NCBI GenBank assembly: GCA_963580455.1
Contig: OY756969.1
Location: 15,720,760 to 15,784,759 of the forward strand
Direction of reading: 5' to 3'
From: Euonymus europaeus
Lineage: Eukaryota > Streptophyta > Magnoliopsida > Celastrales > Celastraceae
Length of the DNA: 64,000 nt
Shown here: positions 23,353 to 32,702 of the stretch, one piece after another
How the letters are laid out: every line of letters begins with the position of its first letter
Position numbering within the stretch: the stretch's first letter is position 1
Program-made: the position numbers and the translations under genes
Notes under the pieces: generated by a model
Databases searched by the model: none
What the model was told of the DNA's origin: nothing
What the model saw: the letters and a program-made list of their open reading frames with translations, nothing else

Positions 23353-24345
23353 TTAGTTGTGCACCATATCCAGGAGGCTATTGAGCTTATATTCGAGGCG
23401 TTGCTGACAAGTCTCCAGCCGATGCAAACGGCCTATCATGTCCCGAATGTAAGAATTGGGTGGTGCTTCAACAGCAAAAGAGTCGGATGCGTCCAAGGAG
23501 GAGGCAATGGAAAGTCGGGGTGTGCGTCGTCTCCTAGCAATGGTGGACATGTGAGAAGTACTTTGACGCCAAGTATAGTTCTCCAGAACAGTGACTGGAT
23601 AAGCTGAAGATAGGTAAGTGCGAGGAGGGCGGATGCCTTTACAGTAAAGTAACCGGGTGATGAGCCGTGGAAAATACAGATTTCCAACCTTGGTTGGTCT
23701 TTGTGTCACAAACACCTTCGCCTTTAGAATACTCTCCATGTAATTCATGCCTAGGTCAAACCATACGCCTCTCCATATATGGTATAGCACAGACAGAATT
23801 TGGCCTCGTCATTGTTGACTATGACCAATAGGACAAAGATTGCTTCGCAGTGCATCATCAATCATCCACATCTTTGGTGGTAAAAAAGATCGACGTGTAG
23901 CAGTAGGATCGCGATCGTGCCGCCCTTGACACATATCATCAATCATTTCCTCTGTGGAAATCGAGATGGGCGGCTAAAAACCTTGGGCCATAGCAAAAGT
24001 AGGCGGAAAGCCTAAGCAAAGACTGACATCGGTTGATGTAAATTGAAGCCGAATACCAGCGACAGTAACCTGGTAAGTGGGTGGAGCTCCAGGAAAGTAT
24101 GGTAATTTCACGAGAGTGTGATAAAAGGAGCGAACTAGATCAGGATACACTGGGTAATCATCGGCTGGATCTGGTTGGACCAAGAATAATAAAGAATGAT
24201 CGCGAAGGTAGCTCATCGCCCACTGATTTCGAGGTTCATTCAGGATGTAAGAATCAATTCGTTTCTCGGGAACGATGGTGGCCTGAGTAAACAAAGCCAT
24301 CGGAGAAGAGGAAGTGGGATCAGCGGCGCGTGGGCGACGAGGCAT
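23353..24345 (-). pseudogene. Athila-associated extra ORF ('putative plant transposon protein' type)
   Basis: Two open stretches in one frame (24345-23974 and 23790-23353), separated by in-frame stops including a TGA where an Arg codon CGA is likely. Recognisable segments are SLCLGFPPTF in the first and NLYFPRLITRLLYCKGIRPP in the second, like the plant-retroelement domain that Pfam calls putative plant transposon protein (recalled, not searched). The C-terminus has a short coiled-coil-like tail. It lies downstream of where pol should be and in the same orientation, the position of the env-like/extra ORF of Athila elements. Its function is unknown. Confidence 0.6.
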
Positions 24346-24656
24346 ACTGAATGGTGACTGTCAGAAGCGGTAGTACTGGGTGTGGGAGGCAAAGTACAGA
24401 AATGAAGGAGAGGTGTGTTTTGTGCCTGAGTCAAAGTGGTTTTTTTTTTTTTTTTTTTTTTGAAGGTGGGATCGAGCACCCACCTAGAATCGAAATCACC
24501 TGCAGTTGTACTTAGTTTCCCTGTACATAAATGACACAAAGTTAAACACACAAGATGCTAAAACATAATATTAAAAGGAAAGAATTTACCCCGGTTGGGT
24601 GGCCTCCCAACAAGCGCCTTTGTTTATAGTCCATGGCTCGACTTCTTGTTGCAACT
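24346..24656 (-). other. Spacer with poly-T run and conserved hairpin
   Basis: Between the protease stop and the extra ORF. A T run occupies 24439-24461. The minus-strand motif GCGCTTGTTGGGAGGCCACC (within 24593-24617) forms a TTGGG/CCCAA hairpin and matches 11403-11422 of copy A, where it lies just after pol. Its presence here directly after the protease marks the point where RT to integrase was deleted. Confidence 0.65.
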
Positions 24657-26702
24657 TCAACCAGGTTCCATGGGAGTGATGGTATATAATCCATGTGATA
24701 GCCTCTTTGGTATGAAATTTGGTGGAACATATGTCACATGGTGAGCACATTTCTTCACTCCTCCCTTCTCAAAAATAACATTCTTCTTCTTTTTCTTTCT
24801 GTTTTTCTTCTTTTTCTTTTTCAGCTTCTTGACTCTTGTAACCTTGGATTCTTCACCAACAATTGCAGCTTTTGGAATAGCTTTTTGATTCTCATGCACA
24901 ATTTTGATGTCTTGGACTAGACAAGATTTTTCTGGATTGCATGGAGTTTCCTTCAAAAACGTTTCAGGAATGACAAGGTCTATTGCATCCACACGAGAAC
25001 ATGACTGGGAATCCATTGAACATTTCTGTGTTTCAAAGACTTTAAATGTCATATGCTCCTCCACCCCTCTCAAAGTTAGCTTCCCTTGTTCCACATCAAT
25101 TAAAGCTCGCCTAGTACTAAGGAAAGGTCGACCCAAAATGATAGGAATATTTGTGTCTTCTTCCATCTCCATAATGAGAAAATCAGCAGGGAATACAACC
25201 TTTCCCACCTTAACCAAGACATCCTCAACTATACCCCAAGGGTATGTTATCGATCGATCAGCCATTTGTAATGACACTGTTGTTGGATTAATTTCCTTCA
25301 ATCCAATACGCTCAGCAACAGACAGTGGCATCAAGTTGATGCTAGACCCTAGATCACAAGGAGATTTCTCGATTAATGTAGTTCCAATAGTGCATGGAAT
25401 AGTGAAGCTTCCCGGATCTTTTTGCTTGATTGGAAGCTTACGTTGGACAATGGCGCTACATTCTTCAGTTAATTGAATTTTTTCATGCTCTCCTAGCTTC
25501 CGCTTCTTGGACAAGATTTCTTTCATGAACTTAGCATAGCTAGGCATTTGCTCCAAAGCCTCGGGAAAAGGAATATTAATTTGAAGCTTCTTGAATATAT
25601 CCAAGAACTTGGAGAACTTAGCATCAACATTGTTTTTCTTCAACCGTTGAGGGAAAGGAATTGGTGGAACATAAGCTTTAACGGGAGGTTCAGGCTTTGA
25701 ACTATCAGGCCAATCATGTTCAATTGCAAATCTAGGTTGTCTTGACTCAATACTTTGATTTTGCACAGGGGGATCGATCACCAGTGTTGGGGGATCGATC
25801 ACCAAAGAATCTGTCAAGTTCCCAGTATTTGCTGATTTTTGAGGGGGATCAATCCCCAATGTTGGGGGATTGATCACCAATTTTTCTGCTAATTTTTCAA
25901 CTTCAATATTTTTCTTCTCAGACTTCTCAGCTTCTAAATCCACACTTGTCTTGACCAGATTTCCACTCCTCAAGGTGATGGCATGTACTTGTTCTTTTCC
26001 TTTGGGATTCACCTCAGTTTGGCTAGGTAAACCACCTCTCTCTCTTCCACTCAAAGCATTAGCCAATTGTCCAACTTGGACCTCTAGATTGCGGATGGAC
26101 GCTCCTTGATTTTGAAGCGTAGTCTCTGTCTTGCTCATGAACTGGTCCGTCTTGGTAATGAACTGATTTGTGTTAGATGAGAGACTATTTATGTTCCCTG
26201 CTAACTGAGCAATTATCCCTTCCAAATCTGGCTTCTTCTCTTGGGGTTGGTAGTTTGGAGGCCGATTCTGAACATTTTGGTTATTGCTCCAAGAGAAGTT
26301 TGGATGGTTTCTGAACCCCGGATTGTAGAAGTTTGAGTAGGGGTCATTGTGTTGCCTATTGAAACTCCCGATTTGATTTGCTTGTTCATCTTTAGCAAAA
26401 GGATTTTCGGCTTCACAGTCTGCACTTACATGATTTCCATTGCAATAGTCACAACATATGCTTGAAGACCCTTGCATACCCAACTGATTCTGAGCTCCCG
26501 GATTACCATGCACTGCATTGACACTCAATGTATCCAACCTCTTTGACATAGTGGCCAATTGTGCATTTAAATTTGCAAAAACATCAACCTCATAAACTCC
26601 AGCTGGCCTAGTCGGTGCAAGTCTCTCAGTTGGCCATAAACAACAATTTGAAGCTATTTCATCAAGTAGCTCTTGAGCCTCTGGTAGAGTCTTCTTATGC
26701 AA
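24657..26702 (-). CDS. Element E nucleocapsid-protease ORF
   Basis: About 681 codons. It starts in the C-terminal end of Gag (LPEAQELLDEIASN), has a knuckle-like CDYCNGNHVSADC, an Asn/Pro-rich stretch (HPNFSWSNNQ), then a linker encoding DPPTL-type repeats from the GATCGATC minisatellite. The aspartic protease has CDLGSSINLMPLSV, with the DLGS active site about 220 codons before the end, and ILGRPFL. A Lys-rich tail (KKKKKKNRKKKKK) precedes the stop. No RT follows. The frame differs from the short N-terminal Gag ORF at 26654-26926, and the true start is unclear. Confidence 0.8.
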   Translation of the reverse strand: MHKKTLPEAQELLDEIASNCCLWPTERLAPTRPAGVYEVDVFANLNAQLATMSKRLDTLSVNAVHGNPGAQNQLGMQGSSSICCDYCNGNHVSADCEAENPFAKDEQANQIGSFNRQHNDPYSNFYNPGFRNHPNFSWSNNQNVQNRPPNYQPQEKKPDLEGIIAQLAGNINSLSSNTNQFITKTDQFMSKTETTLQNQGASIRNLEVQVGQLANALSGRERGGLPSQTEVNPKGKEQVHAITLRSGNLVKTSVDLEAEKSEKKNIEVEKLAEKLVINPPTLGIDPPQKSANTGNLTDSLVIDPPTLVIDPPVQNQSIESRQPRFAIEHDWPDSSKPEPPVKAYVPPIPFPQRLKKNNVDAKFSKFLDIFKKLQINIPFPEALEQMPSYAKFMKEILSKKRKLGEHEKIQLTEECSAIVQRKLPIKQKDPGSFTIPCTIGTTLIEKSPCDLGSSINLMPLSVAERIGLKEINPTTVSLQMADRSITYPWGIVEDVLVKVGKVVFPADFLIMEMEEDTNIPIILGRPFLSTRRALIDVEQGKLTLRGVEEHMTFKVFETQKCSMDSQSCSRVDAIDLVIPETFLKETPCNPEKSCLVQDIKIVHENQKAIPKAAIVGEESKVTRVKKLKKKKKKNRKKKKKNVIFEKGGVKKCAHHVTYVPPNFIPKRLSHGLYTITPMEPG
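25768..25880. repeat. GATCGATC-type repeat inside E's coding region
   Basis: Four related blocks (GGGGGATCGATCACC twice, GGGGGATCAATCCCC, GGGGGATTGATCACC) in the Gag-protease linker, keeping the frame open and encoding repeated IDPPTL. Same core as the LTR minisatellites of E and H. Confidence 0.8.
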
Positions 26703-26926
26703 AGATCCTCCTGCTGCAGCCTCTGGTAGAGTCTTCTTATGTCGGGATTCACTCCATGAGGATTCACTTGCATATGAGGCTCTCTGTTTCGATTTTCAGC
26801 CATAGCTTCTTCTTGACTCACAGTTTGCCCTTGCCTTCTTCGAATAACTCTCAACGTTCTTTCAATCTCTAGATCCAAACTAGTCAAATCCAAGCTCAAA
26901 GTACGTCGCCCCAAGCTCATAAACAA
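26654..26926 (-). pseudogene. Element E Gag N-terminus, capsid deleted
   Basis: 90 codons from ATG (MFMSLGRRTLSL), with MAENRNREPH as seen at Athila Gag starts. After about 62 codons the capsid region is missing, and the sequence jumps to a short direct duplication (two copies of AAGAAGACTCTACCAGAGG about 48 bp apart, 26670-26745), the second of which leads into the downstream ORF in another frame. The protein could not form a normal capsid. Confidence 0.7.
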
Positions 26927-27042
26927 GACAAGAGTACCTGAGGTAGTAGAACAAAAATAAAATCCAAATTAGTACCAAAGTTAACCTATACGAATATCAA
27001 CAAAACATGTTGCGTCAATCCCCGGCAACGGCGCCAAAAACT
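26927..27042 (-). other. Short leader and PBS of element E
   Basis: The PBS on the minus strand (about 27018-27040, containing TTTTTGGCGCCGTTGCCGGG) directly follows the LTR edge at 27043. About 90 bp of leader separate it from the Gag ATG. Confidence 0.8.
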
Positions 27043-28463
27043 TGATGGGACTTATTTGCAAGCGCACAAATCGCACAAGTAATAAAGCGATGAATAGATT
27101 ATCGTTCCCACGAGGATTGAGTTAACAGTTGATGAGTATCCGTTATGATTAACACTAGCGTTATTTGGAGAATCGAATAAGTTGTTTTGGTTTGATTAAC
27201 ACTAACATAAACAATGTAACAAGAATTTATACTCTAAAGAAGCACTTTAAGATGTAAACGAACAATAGTGACAGATTATATTAATCGAATGAGTAAAGAC
27301 TAGGGTTCCTAATTTCACCATCACCTATCCAATTCCACTCCCTTGACTTAATAATTCGTAATTACCAACAATTATTGACAATCGGTCTCCCTTACCTATT
27401 CAATGCTCCATTCCTGGTTACACTGAAAGTGTTCCTATCACTAACCCCTGTTATTCCTAACATTCGGATTTAAGTGACAAAAACCCATTAAGATTCGTGG
27501 CAAACCACATAACGATTGCACAAGGCATGTCCCTATATTCCTATGGTACATGAACCCTACGGTATCTATGGCAAGATGCAAAACCTAGATATCTCCTTCC
27601 GGTCTCAATCCAAGCATCAAATCAATTGAATGGTGATCAACACTCAAGAGCATTAAGCATAACCATAAATACTCAATAATATGCAGAAATCAAGAGAATA
27701 TCAAGTCAAGTTCATGGAACCTTCAAAGCTAGGTTACATTAGGTCCCTAATGAGAGGATTAGTTCCTCATAATAACAAGAACAACACAAATAACAATCAT
27801 AATATCCATAACAAGAAGTAAAGAAGAAAGATTAAACCCAGAAAATCTGGAGCTCCACTTCCTCTCTCCTCTTCTTCTTCAACTCTCCCAAGATGTGAGA
27901 GAAAATGGTGTCTAGGTCATGAACCCCTTCCAAAATGACATAAGATGCTCTTTTATACCTCCACAAACTCAAATGACGTTTTTATACTAAGCTATGCCGT
28001 TTTGGCTTAGTATTTTCTAATTTTAGCAAAGTTTTCCCAACTGGAAAACATGAAATTCGCGATCTGTGCGTGGGGGATCGATCCCCCAAAATGGGTGATC
28101 GATCCACAGAATTCTCTGCCATTTATAACTCTTCAAGGGGGATCGATCCACAAACTGGGCGATCGATCCCCAATCTTCTCTGTCATTCATAACTTCATGA
28201 TGGATCGATCCACCAAAAATGGGTGATCGATCCACAGACTTCTCTGGATTATTGTGTCTTGTTTTGTGGTTGATCCATCTCCAGAAAAGTTGATCCATCG
28301 CCAATACTTCTGTCCTTTTAACCTCTTCTTTTTCCAATTTTGCCTTTGATCTGAAAGTAACATTAATCACAAGATTATGTAGTATTGATGCTCAAAAGCA
28401 TCAAATGAGGCAAAAACTAATGGTAATTGATGTACAAAAGCCATGCAAATATTAGATAGATCA
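27043..28463 (-). repeat. 5' LTR of element E
   Basis: 1421 bp, paired with 20298-21719. It contains the same minisatellite at 28071-28304, with small base changes such as GATCGATCCCC where the left copy has GATCGATCTCC. Confidence 0.9.
28071..28304. repeat. GATCGATC minisatellite in U3 of E's 5' LTR
   Basis: Same array as 21327-21560: three GATCGATC pairs plus a degenerate GATCCATC pair. Confidence 0.85.
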
Positions 28464-28898
28464 AGGATCTTTATCAAACCGCCCCTCATAGTGAGGCATA
28501 GAGTTTAACAACTAAGGTGATAAATTGAAAGTAGCCTATTAGGCTGAAAAGTAATTCAATATGGCTAGGCAGCATTACATGGAATGTATTGATTCATCAT
28601 GAGAACACTCTCATTAACCGTATCTCCTACTTTGACAATTTGATCGTTCTCAGCCATGTTTTTCTATCATAGTGCTCTAATTGTTTTCTCAATTTCAGGA
28701 TCAACGTCTTCTAGCTCATTTCTTTGAGAACAAGTATGGACCATGCACTTCAAAGGGACAAATCAATATTTGTCACAATAAATGAATAAATATGTGAGTT
28801 TGCATGATATTAGCTGATCCAACAAATAAAAAAATAAAATATCGCCAATTGTTTTTCCAGTAATAGACACAACAGTCCCCAGCAACGGTGCCAAAAAT
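28464..28898 (-). pseudogene. Element D: Gag start, leader and PBS
   Basis: The minus strand from 28655 reads MAENDQIVKVGD, then decayed Gag with stops, ending FDKDP at the E insertion point. 28656-28875 is leader with no gene. The PBS-like sequence is at about 28876-28897 (minus strand TTTTTGGCACCGTTGCTGGG). This gives element D's orientation and its boundary with its 5' LTR. Confidence 0.75.
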
Positions 28899-29247
28899 TT
28901 CGTCAATATAAAATATCACAAGTAAACTTGCAGTATTAAATATTGATGAGTCTTACCCAATTGCAAGTGTACGTTTTATGGGGCAATATAAAATTGATCG
29001 GGGTCGAATCCACAAAGACTGTTTCAATTATCCAACAAGCTATATAGCAATAACACAACAAGAAGTGCAGAAAATTCAGATTATCAACTAGAGATAATTT
29101 AGCTAAACTTTAACTAAATCAATATGGAGGAGATCTAGCTTGGGTTGGTTTTGTTTTTCTACCTTCACTCAGTCACACATTCACCATGCAATTATATAAT
29201 TTTAAGATTCAACGTTTTCAATCAAGAGACCTTGGTCCGACTCACCT
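28899..29247 (-). repeat. Element D 5' LTR, first part
   Basis: Follows D's PBS and ends at the insertion of element C. The LTR continues at 34979 and, after the MULE, at 39516. The 5-bp CACCT at 29243-29247 is C's target site. Confidence 0.7.
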
Positions 29248-29801
29248 TGATATTACAAAAATACCCCCACCAATGGTGCTCCACCACGTCATATGTGGAC
29301 CAAGACTCTTCATGCCTACCAGGCAGTCTCCTCGGTAAGAGTGCACCAGCTGGACCTACCAAGGTGAAAAACAGCTGGATGTGGTCCACAATCATAATGG
29401 AAAGACCCACTTCAACAGTGGTCTCCAGCCCTATATAAAGCTTAGCAAGTCAGGTATCCATGGAACTGAATCAAAATCTTTACTTTGGCTAAGAGAGAGC
29501 TCTAGTCCGAGGAGTGGATACCTACTGACTTGAGCGTCGGAGCGCCAACGCCAGAGGACAACCTCTGGTGCGGCCTTTAGCTCACTTTTGTTTGTTGTGC
29601 TCAGCTCTCAGACTGCTTAGCTGATCAACCTGGACAGCCCTACCTGCCTGGTCGGTAAGCTACCTGACAGGCTGCCTAGCTGGTCAATCAAGACTGCCTT
29701 GCACGGCCGATTGGCTTCCTGGAAGGATCTTCGTCTTTGCACCACAGCAGGTCTGACCCACTGAACGTCTTCTCGGTAGGGACACCTTTTTGACGTCATC
29801 A
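29248..29801 (+). repeat. 5' LTR of element C
   Basis: TGATATTAC...GACGTCATCA, with a TATATAAAG promoter box near 29433. GC-rich compared with its surroundings. Confidence 0.93.
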
Positions 29802-29802
29802 G

Positions 29803-29822
29803 TTTGGCGCCGTCTGTGGGAA
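29803..29822 (+). other. Primer binding site of element C
   Basis: TTTGGCGCCGTCTGTGGGAA, one base after the LTR, the usual PBS type of Tat-lineage elements. Confidence 0.75.
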
Positions 29823-29841
29823 ACGACTAAGTTCCCTTACA

Positions 29842-31302
29842 ATGGTTAGACCTCGAAGAACCAACGATCCTGAGACATCTCATGCCCATCATCTGGTAGA
29901 TGAGGCCGGGCAGCAACACCAAGATTATGGGAATCTTCCAAGGCATGAGGTGCCCTTGGATGCGCCTCAAGTCCGAGAAGGAGGAAACGTCCAAGCACCA
30001 CCACAGGATACAGCTGGTCCTCCCATCAGTGCTGCACGGTTTAATCAACTCTGCCAACAAGTGCAGCTCCTCACTGAGATGATGATGGCTAACCAGCAGG
30101 GCCCACCTTGGACCGCTGAAAGGAACGAGGATGATGAAAACTCGGGTTCTCTAGATGCAAGGAACAAGAGGAGGGAGGAGAACCGAGAAGGAAATTCCAA
30201 TACCAATAGGAACACCCATTACTCCCAAGTCAATGATGATGTCAATAAGCACCTTCAAGAGGTAGACCGCAAGCTAGCAGCCCTGCAGGGACGCAGCATC
30301 ATTGATGAAATGTGGGACAGTTCCATGACTCCCCTGTCTAGGGATATCCTTGAGACAGACATACCTCGTGACTTCAGGCTCCCCAACCTGGAGCAGTATG
30401 ATGGAAAAAGGGACCCTTATGACCATGTCATAGGATACAAGTCCATGATGGAGTGCCGAGGAGCATCAGACGCAGTGTTGTGCAAAGCCTTCTCCTCTAC
30501 ACTTATTGGACCTGCTCGGACTTGGTTCATCAACCTTCCTAGGCACAGCATTTATAGCTTCCAGAACCTATCCAGGAAGTTCAGTCTCCGATTTGCAAGT
30601 GCCAGGAAGCCCAAGACCACCAATCAGGACTTGATGGTGATTGAACACGAGAAGGGAGAACCATTCCGTGACTTCATAGGAAGGTTCAACCAGATGTGCC
30701 TGGAGATCCCTGATGTGCAAATTGCTGTAGCAAATGCTGCTCTGATCAGGACAGTGCGTCATGAGCAGTTTTGCAACTCATTATGCACTGATGCTCCTCA
30801 GTCCATGGATGAACTCCTGGCAAGGACTGAGAAATACATCAAGGCAACGGATTCTCTCAAGTCCTCTCGTTTTGCGATACGAACCTCTCCTGATAGGATG
30901 AGAGGCTCTAGTGAGAAGGGCCGCTCAGGAGAGGTGGGAGGTAGCCGACCAAGCGGCGACAAGAGGACGGGAAGAGAAGATAACAGGCGAATAGACCAGC
31001 CGTCCAGGAAGTTTCCACCTGGCCCGCCACCTAGTCGCTTTGATACTTACACTCCACTGAATGCTCCCCCGAAGACAGTGTTGAACGAAATAGTGGCCCA
31101 GAACTTGGTCAAATGGCCAAAGAAGATGAGTGCCACCTATGCAGAGAAGAGGAAGTTCTCAAACAAATATTCTAGGTTCCATAAGGACCAAGGGCATGAT
31201 ACCGATGATTGCATTCAGTTGAAAGATGAGATTGAGGAGTTGATAAGAAGAGGACACCTCAAGAGATACACTGCAAATCGAGAAGAGGAAACGAAGATAT
31301 AA
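29842..31302 (+). CDS. Element C Gag
   Basis: 486 codons from ATG (MVRPRRTND), intact. Residues about 165-330 are the retrotransposon Gag core: FRLPNLEQYDGKRDPYDHV, ARTWFINLPRHSIYSF, then FIGRFNQMCLEIPD. A basic, Arg/Gly-rich stretch follows (about 345-390). The C-terminus has a knuckle-like region, YSRFHKDQGHDTDDC, whose first expected Cys is Ser. It binds and packages element RNA if expressed. There is no protease or polymerase after it. The intact frame fits the element's youth and suggests Gag is still useful in cis. Confidence 0.88.
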   Translation: MVRPRRTNDPETSHAHHLVDEAGQQHQDYGNLPRHEVPLDAPQVREGGNVQAPPQDTAGPPISAARFNQLCQQVQLLTEMMMANQQGPPWTAERNEDDENSGSLDARNKRREENREGNSNTNRNTHYSQVNDDVNKHLQEVDRKLAALQGRSIIDEMWDSSMTPLSRDILETDIPRDFRLPNLEQYDGKRDPYDHVIGYKSMMECRGASDAVLCKAFSSTLIGPARTWFINLPRHSIYSFQNLSRKFSLRFASARKPKTTNQDLMVIEHEKGEPFRDFIGRFNQMCLEIPDVQIAVANAALIRTVRHEQFCNSLCTDAPQSMDELLARTEKYIKATDSLKSSRFAIRTSPDRMRGSSEKGRSGEVGGSRPSGDKRTGREDNRRIDQPSRKFPPGPPPSRFDTYTPLNAPPKTVLNEIVAQNLVKWPKKMSATYAEKRKFSNKYSRFHKDQGHDTDDCIQLKDEIEELIRRGHLKRYTANREEETKI

Positions 31303-31306
31303 CAAA

Positions 31307-31737
31307 CCTGGTCGGCTTACCGACCAGGATAACTCCCGAAGAGGAAATGAAGACACCATCAACCTGGTCGGTCTACACAACAATGAAGACTCCACCCTAA
31401 TAAACAGGGTCCAAACGCCACAGTCGGTCTACCGATCAAGATGGCCTTCCAGACCTTCCTAAAAGGAAGAAAGATCTTCAAAGATCAACGCCACAGTAAG
31501 CCTACCGACGAGGATGGCATTTCCAATATTCCTAAAAGGAATAAAAAGCTTCTGAAGTCATGGTCGGCATACCGACCAGGCAATCAAAACATGAAGATTT
31601 TGATGAAGAAAGCAAGAAGAGACAAAGACCCTGGGAGGTCTACCGACCAGAGAAGTATCTTCAACATTGAAATACTTAGGAAAATTTGAGACTTAAAAGT
31701 CCAAAAAATGCAAGAAGGCTGGTCGGCTTACCGACCA
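31307..31737. repeat. Array of TGGTCGG-TACCGACCA palindromes
   Basis: About seven copies of a short inverted repeat, spaced about 55-85 bp apart, where pol should be. The best copies are CCTGGTCGGCTTACCGACCA (31307 on, 9-bp perfect arms, 4-base loop), TGGTCGGCATACCGACCAGG (31561-31580) and the one at 31719-31737. Others (31363, 31423, 31493, 31636) are decayed. The spacers resemble each other weakly (GAAGA, CCTAAAAGGAA). Confidence 0.8.
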
Positions 31738-31889
31738 CAAAAGCATAATGACAATCAAATATGAACAAAAATATACACAAGTATATAATATGAATTACCG
31801 AGCAGTTATGAATTCTAATTTCATTAAAATTGGAACAGGTTCATTACAAGTTAAGAGCAAAAGAGGCTAAAGCCCATACAAGAGAAGCC

Positions 31890-32617
31890 CTAAGAATCTA
31901 AGGCAAGAACTCCAGAGCCCGACTCCTCGGCAGTAGGCACATTGGCTGGAAGTGCTGGAGCTGTCTCCTCGGTTGTCTCAGCAACTGGTTGAGGAACTTG
32001 GTTCAGTGCTTCCTGGTCAGCCCCCAAGTTCTCCTCTTCCACTACTTCAACCTCCTCATCAGAGATCTCCTCCTCAGAGAAGTCCATCTCGCCAAGCCCT
32101 CTCTTCCTCCTCTGCTCAGCCTTCCTGAAGGCCTCTATGATCTCCTCCTTGGACTCCTCAAGATGATCCCTTCCCATAAGAGAAGGGCACAATGGAGTAA
32201 GGATGGAAGAGTCCAGACCAGCCTTGAAGAGCAGCTTCCTGGACTCCTTGACACCTCCTCGGAACCCATAGAAGCCTTCCTCCCTAAGAGCAGCCTTGAA
32301 TTCCTCAGACTCCTTGAACTTCTGGATTGTCTGCAGCTCGGCATCACCAAGGAGTCGTTGGTAGGTCTCCTCGGCATTCTTCAGCTTGCGCTCTAAGGAG
32401 GCCGTCCTTTCCTTCAATTCCTTTCGCTGCCGAGCAACCTTCTCCAGATGAGCGGAGTAAGACTGCTGCGTCTCCTCCATCTCAGCCTTCAACAAGTTGA
32501 GCTCATTCTTGGCCTTTGTAGCTCTCTCCTCGGCAGCATCAGCTCTCTCTCGTTGAACTGTCTCCTCGTAAGCAAACCGAGCAATGCCGGAGGGGAGAGC
32601 AGAGAGGTGGATAGCAG
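31890..32617 (-). CDS. Antisense gene of element C, last exon
   Basis: Open from a likely splice acceptor (minus strand TTTTCCTTTTCAG at 32618-32630) to a stop at 31890. It encodes a long Glu/Lys/Arg-rich coiled coil (KAEMEETQQSYSAHLEK on), then an acidic tail with repeated Glu and a Val/Pro/Ala-rich end. There is no ATG near the start, so it is read as the continuation of the 32703-34107 exon. The junction keeps phase. The function of these antisense proteins is not known. Confidence 0.7.
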
Positions 32618-32702
32618 TCTGAAAAGGAAAAAATAAGTTAAAAAAATAATAATAAAAAAAATAAAATAGGGTTACCGAGCTGAGGAGAAGAAAGTCGTAC
32701 CT
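32618..32702 (-). other. Probable intron in the antisense gene
   Basis: On the minus strand the upstream exon ends ATGCAG, followed by GTACGACTTTC; the far end is a T-rich tract then CAG. The intron is about 85 nt and AT-rich, as plant introns are. Without splicing the protein stops 20 codons later. Inferred from sequence only. Confidence 0.65.

Larger units (their letters stand above)
20298..28463 (-). mobile_element. Element E: non-autonomous Athila-type LTR retrotransposon
   Basis: 8166 bp, minus orientation, with LTRs at 20298-21719 and 27043-28463, PBS beside the right LTR, and a purine-rich tract beside the left one. It encodes a Gag lacking most of its capsid region, a protease, then no RT, RNase H or integrase, and a degraded extra ORF. 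Flanking ATGAT (20293-20297) and AGGAT (28464-28468) match at 4 of 5 bases and sit in element D's gag. The LTRs differ at roughly 15 sites, so it is older than C and H. It must have been moved by a relative's enzymes. Confidence 0.88.

Noticed and set aside
31307..31737. CRISPR-like array
   Set aside because: Repeats are short, irregularly spaced and decayed, and lie inside a plant retrotransposon; no cas genes and not a prokaryotic genome.
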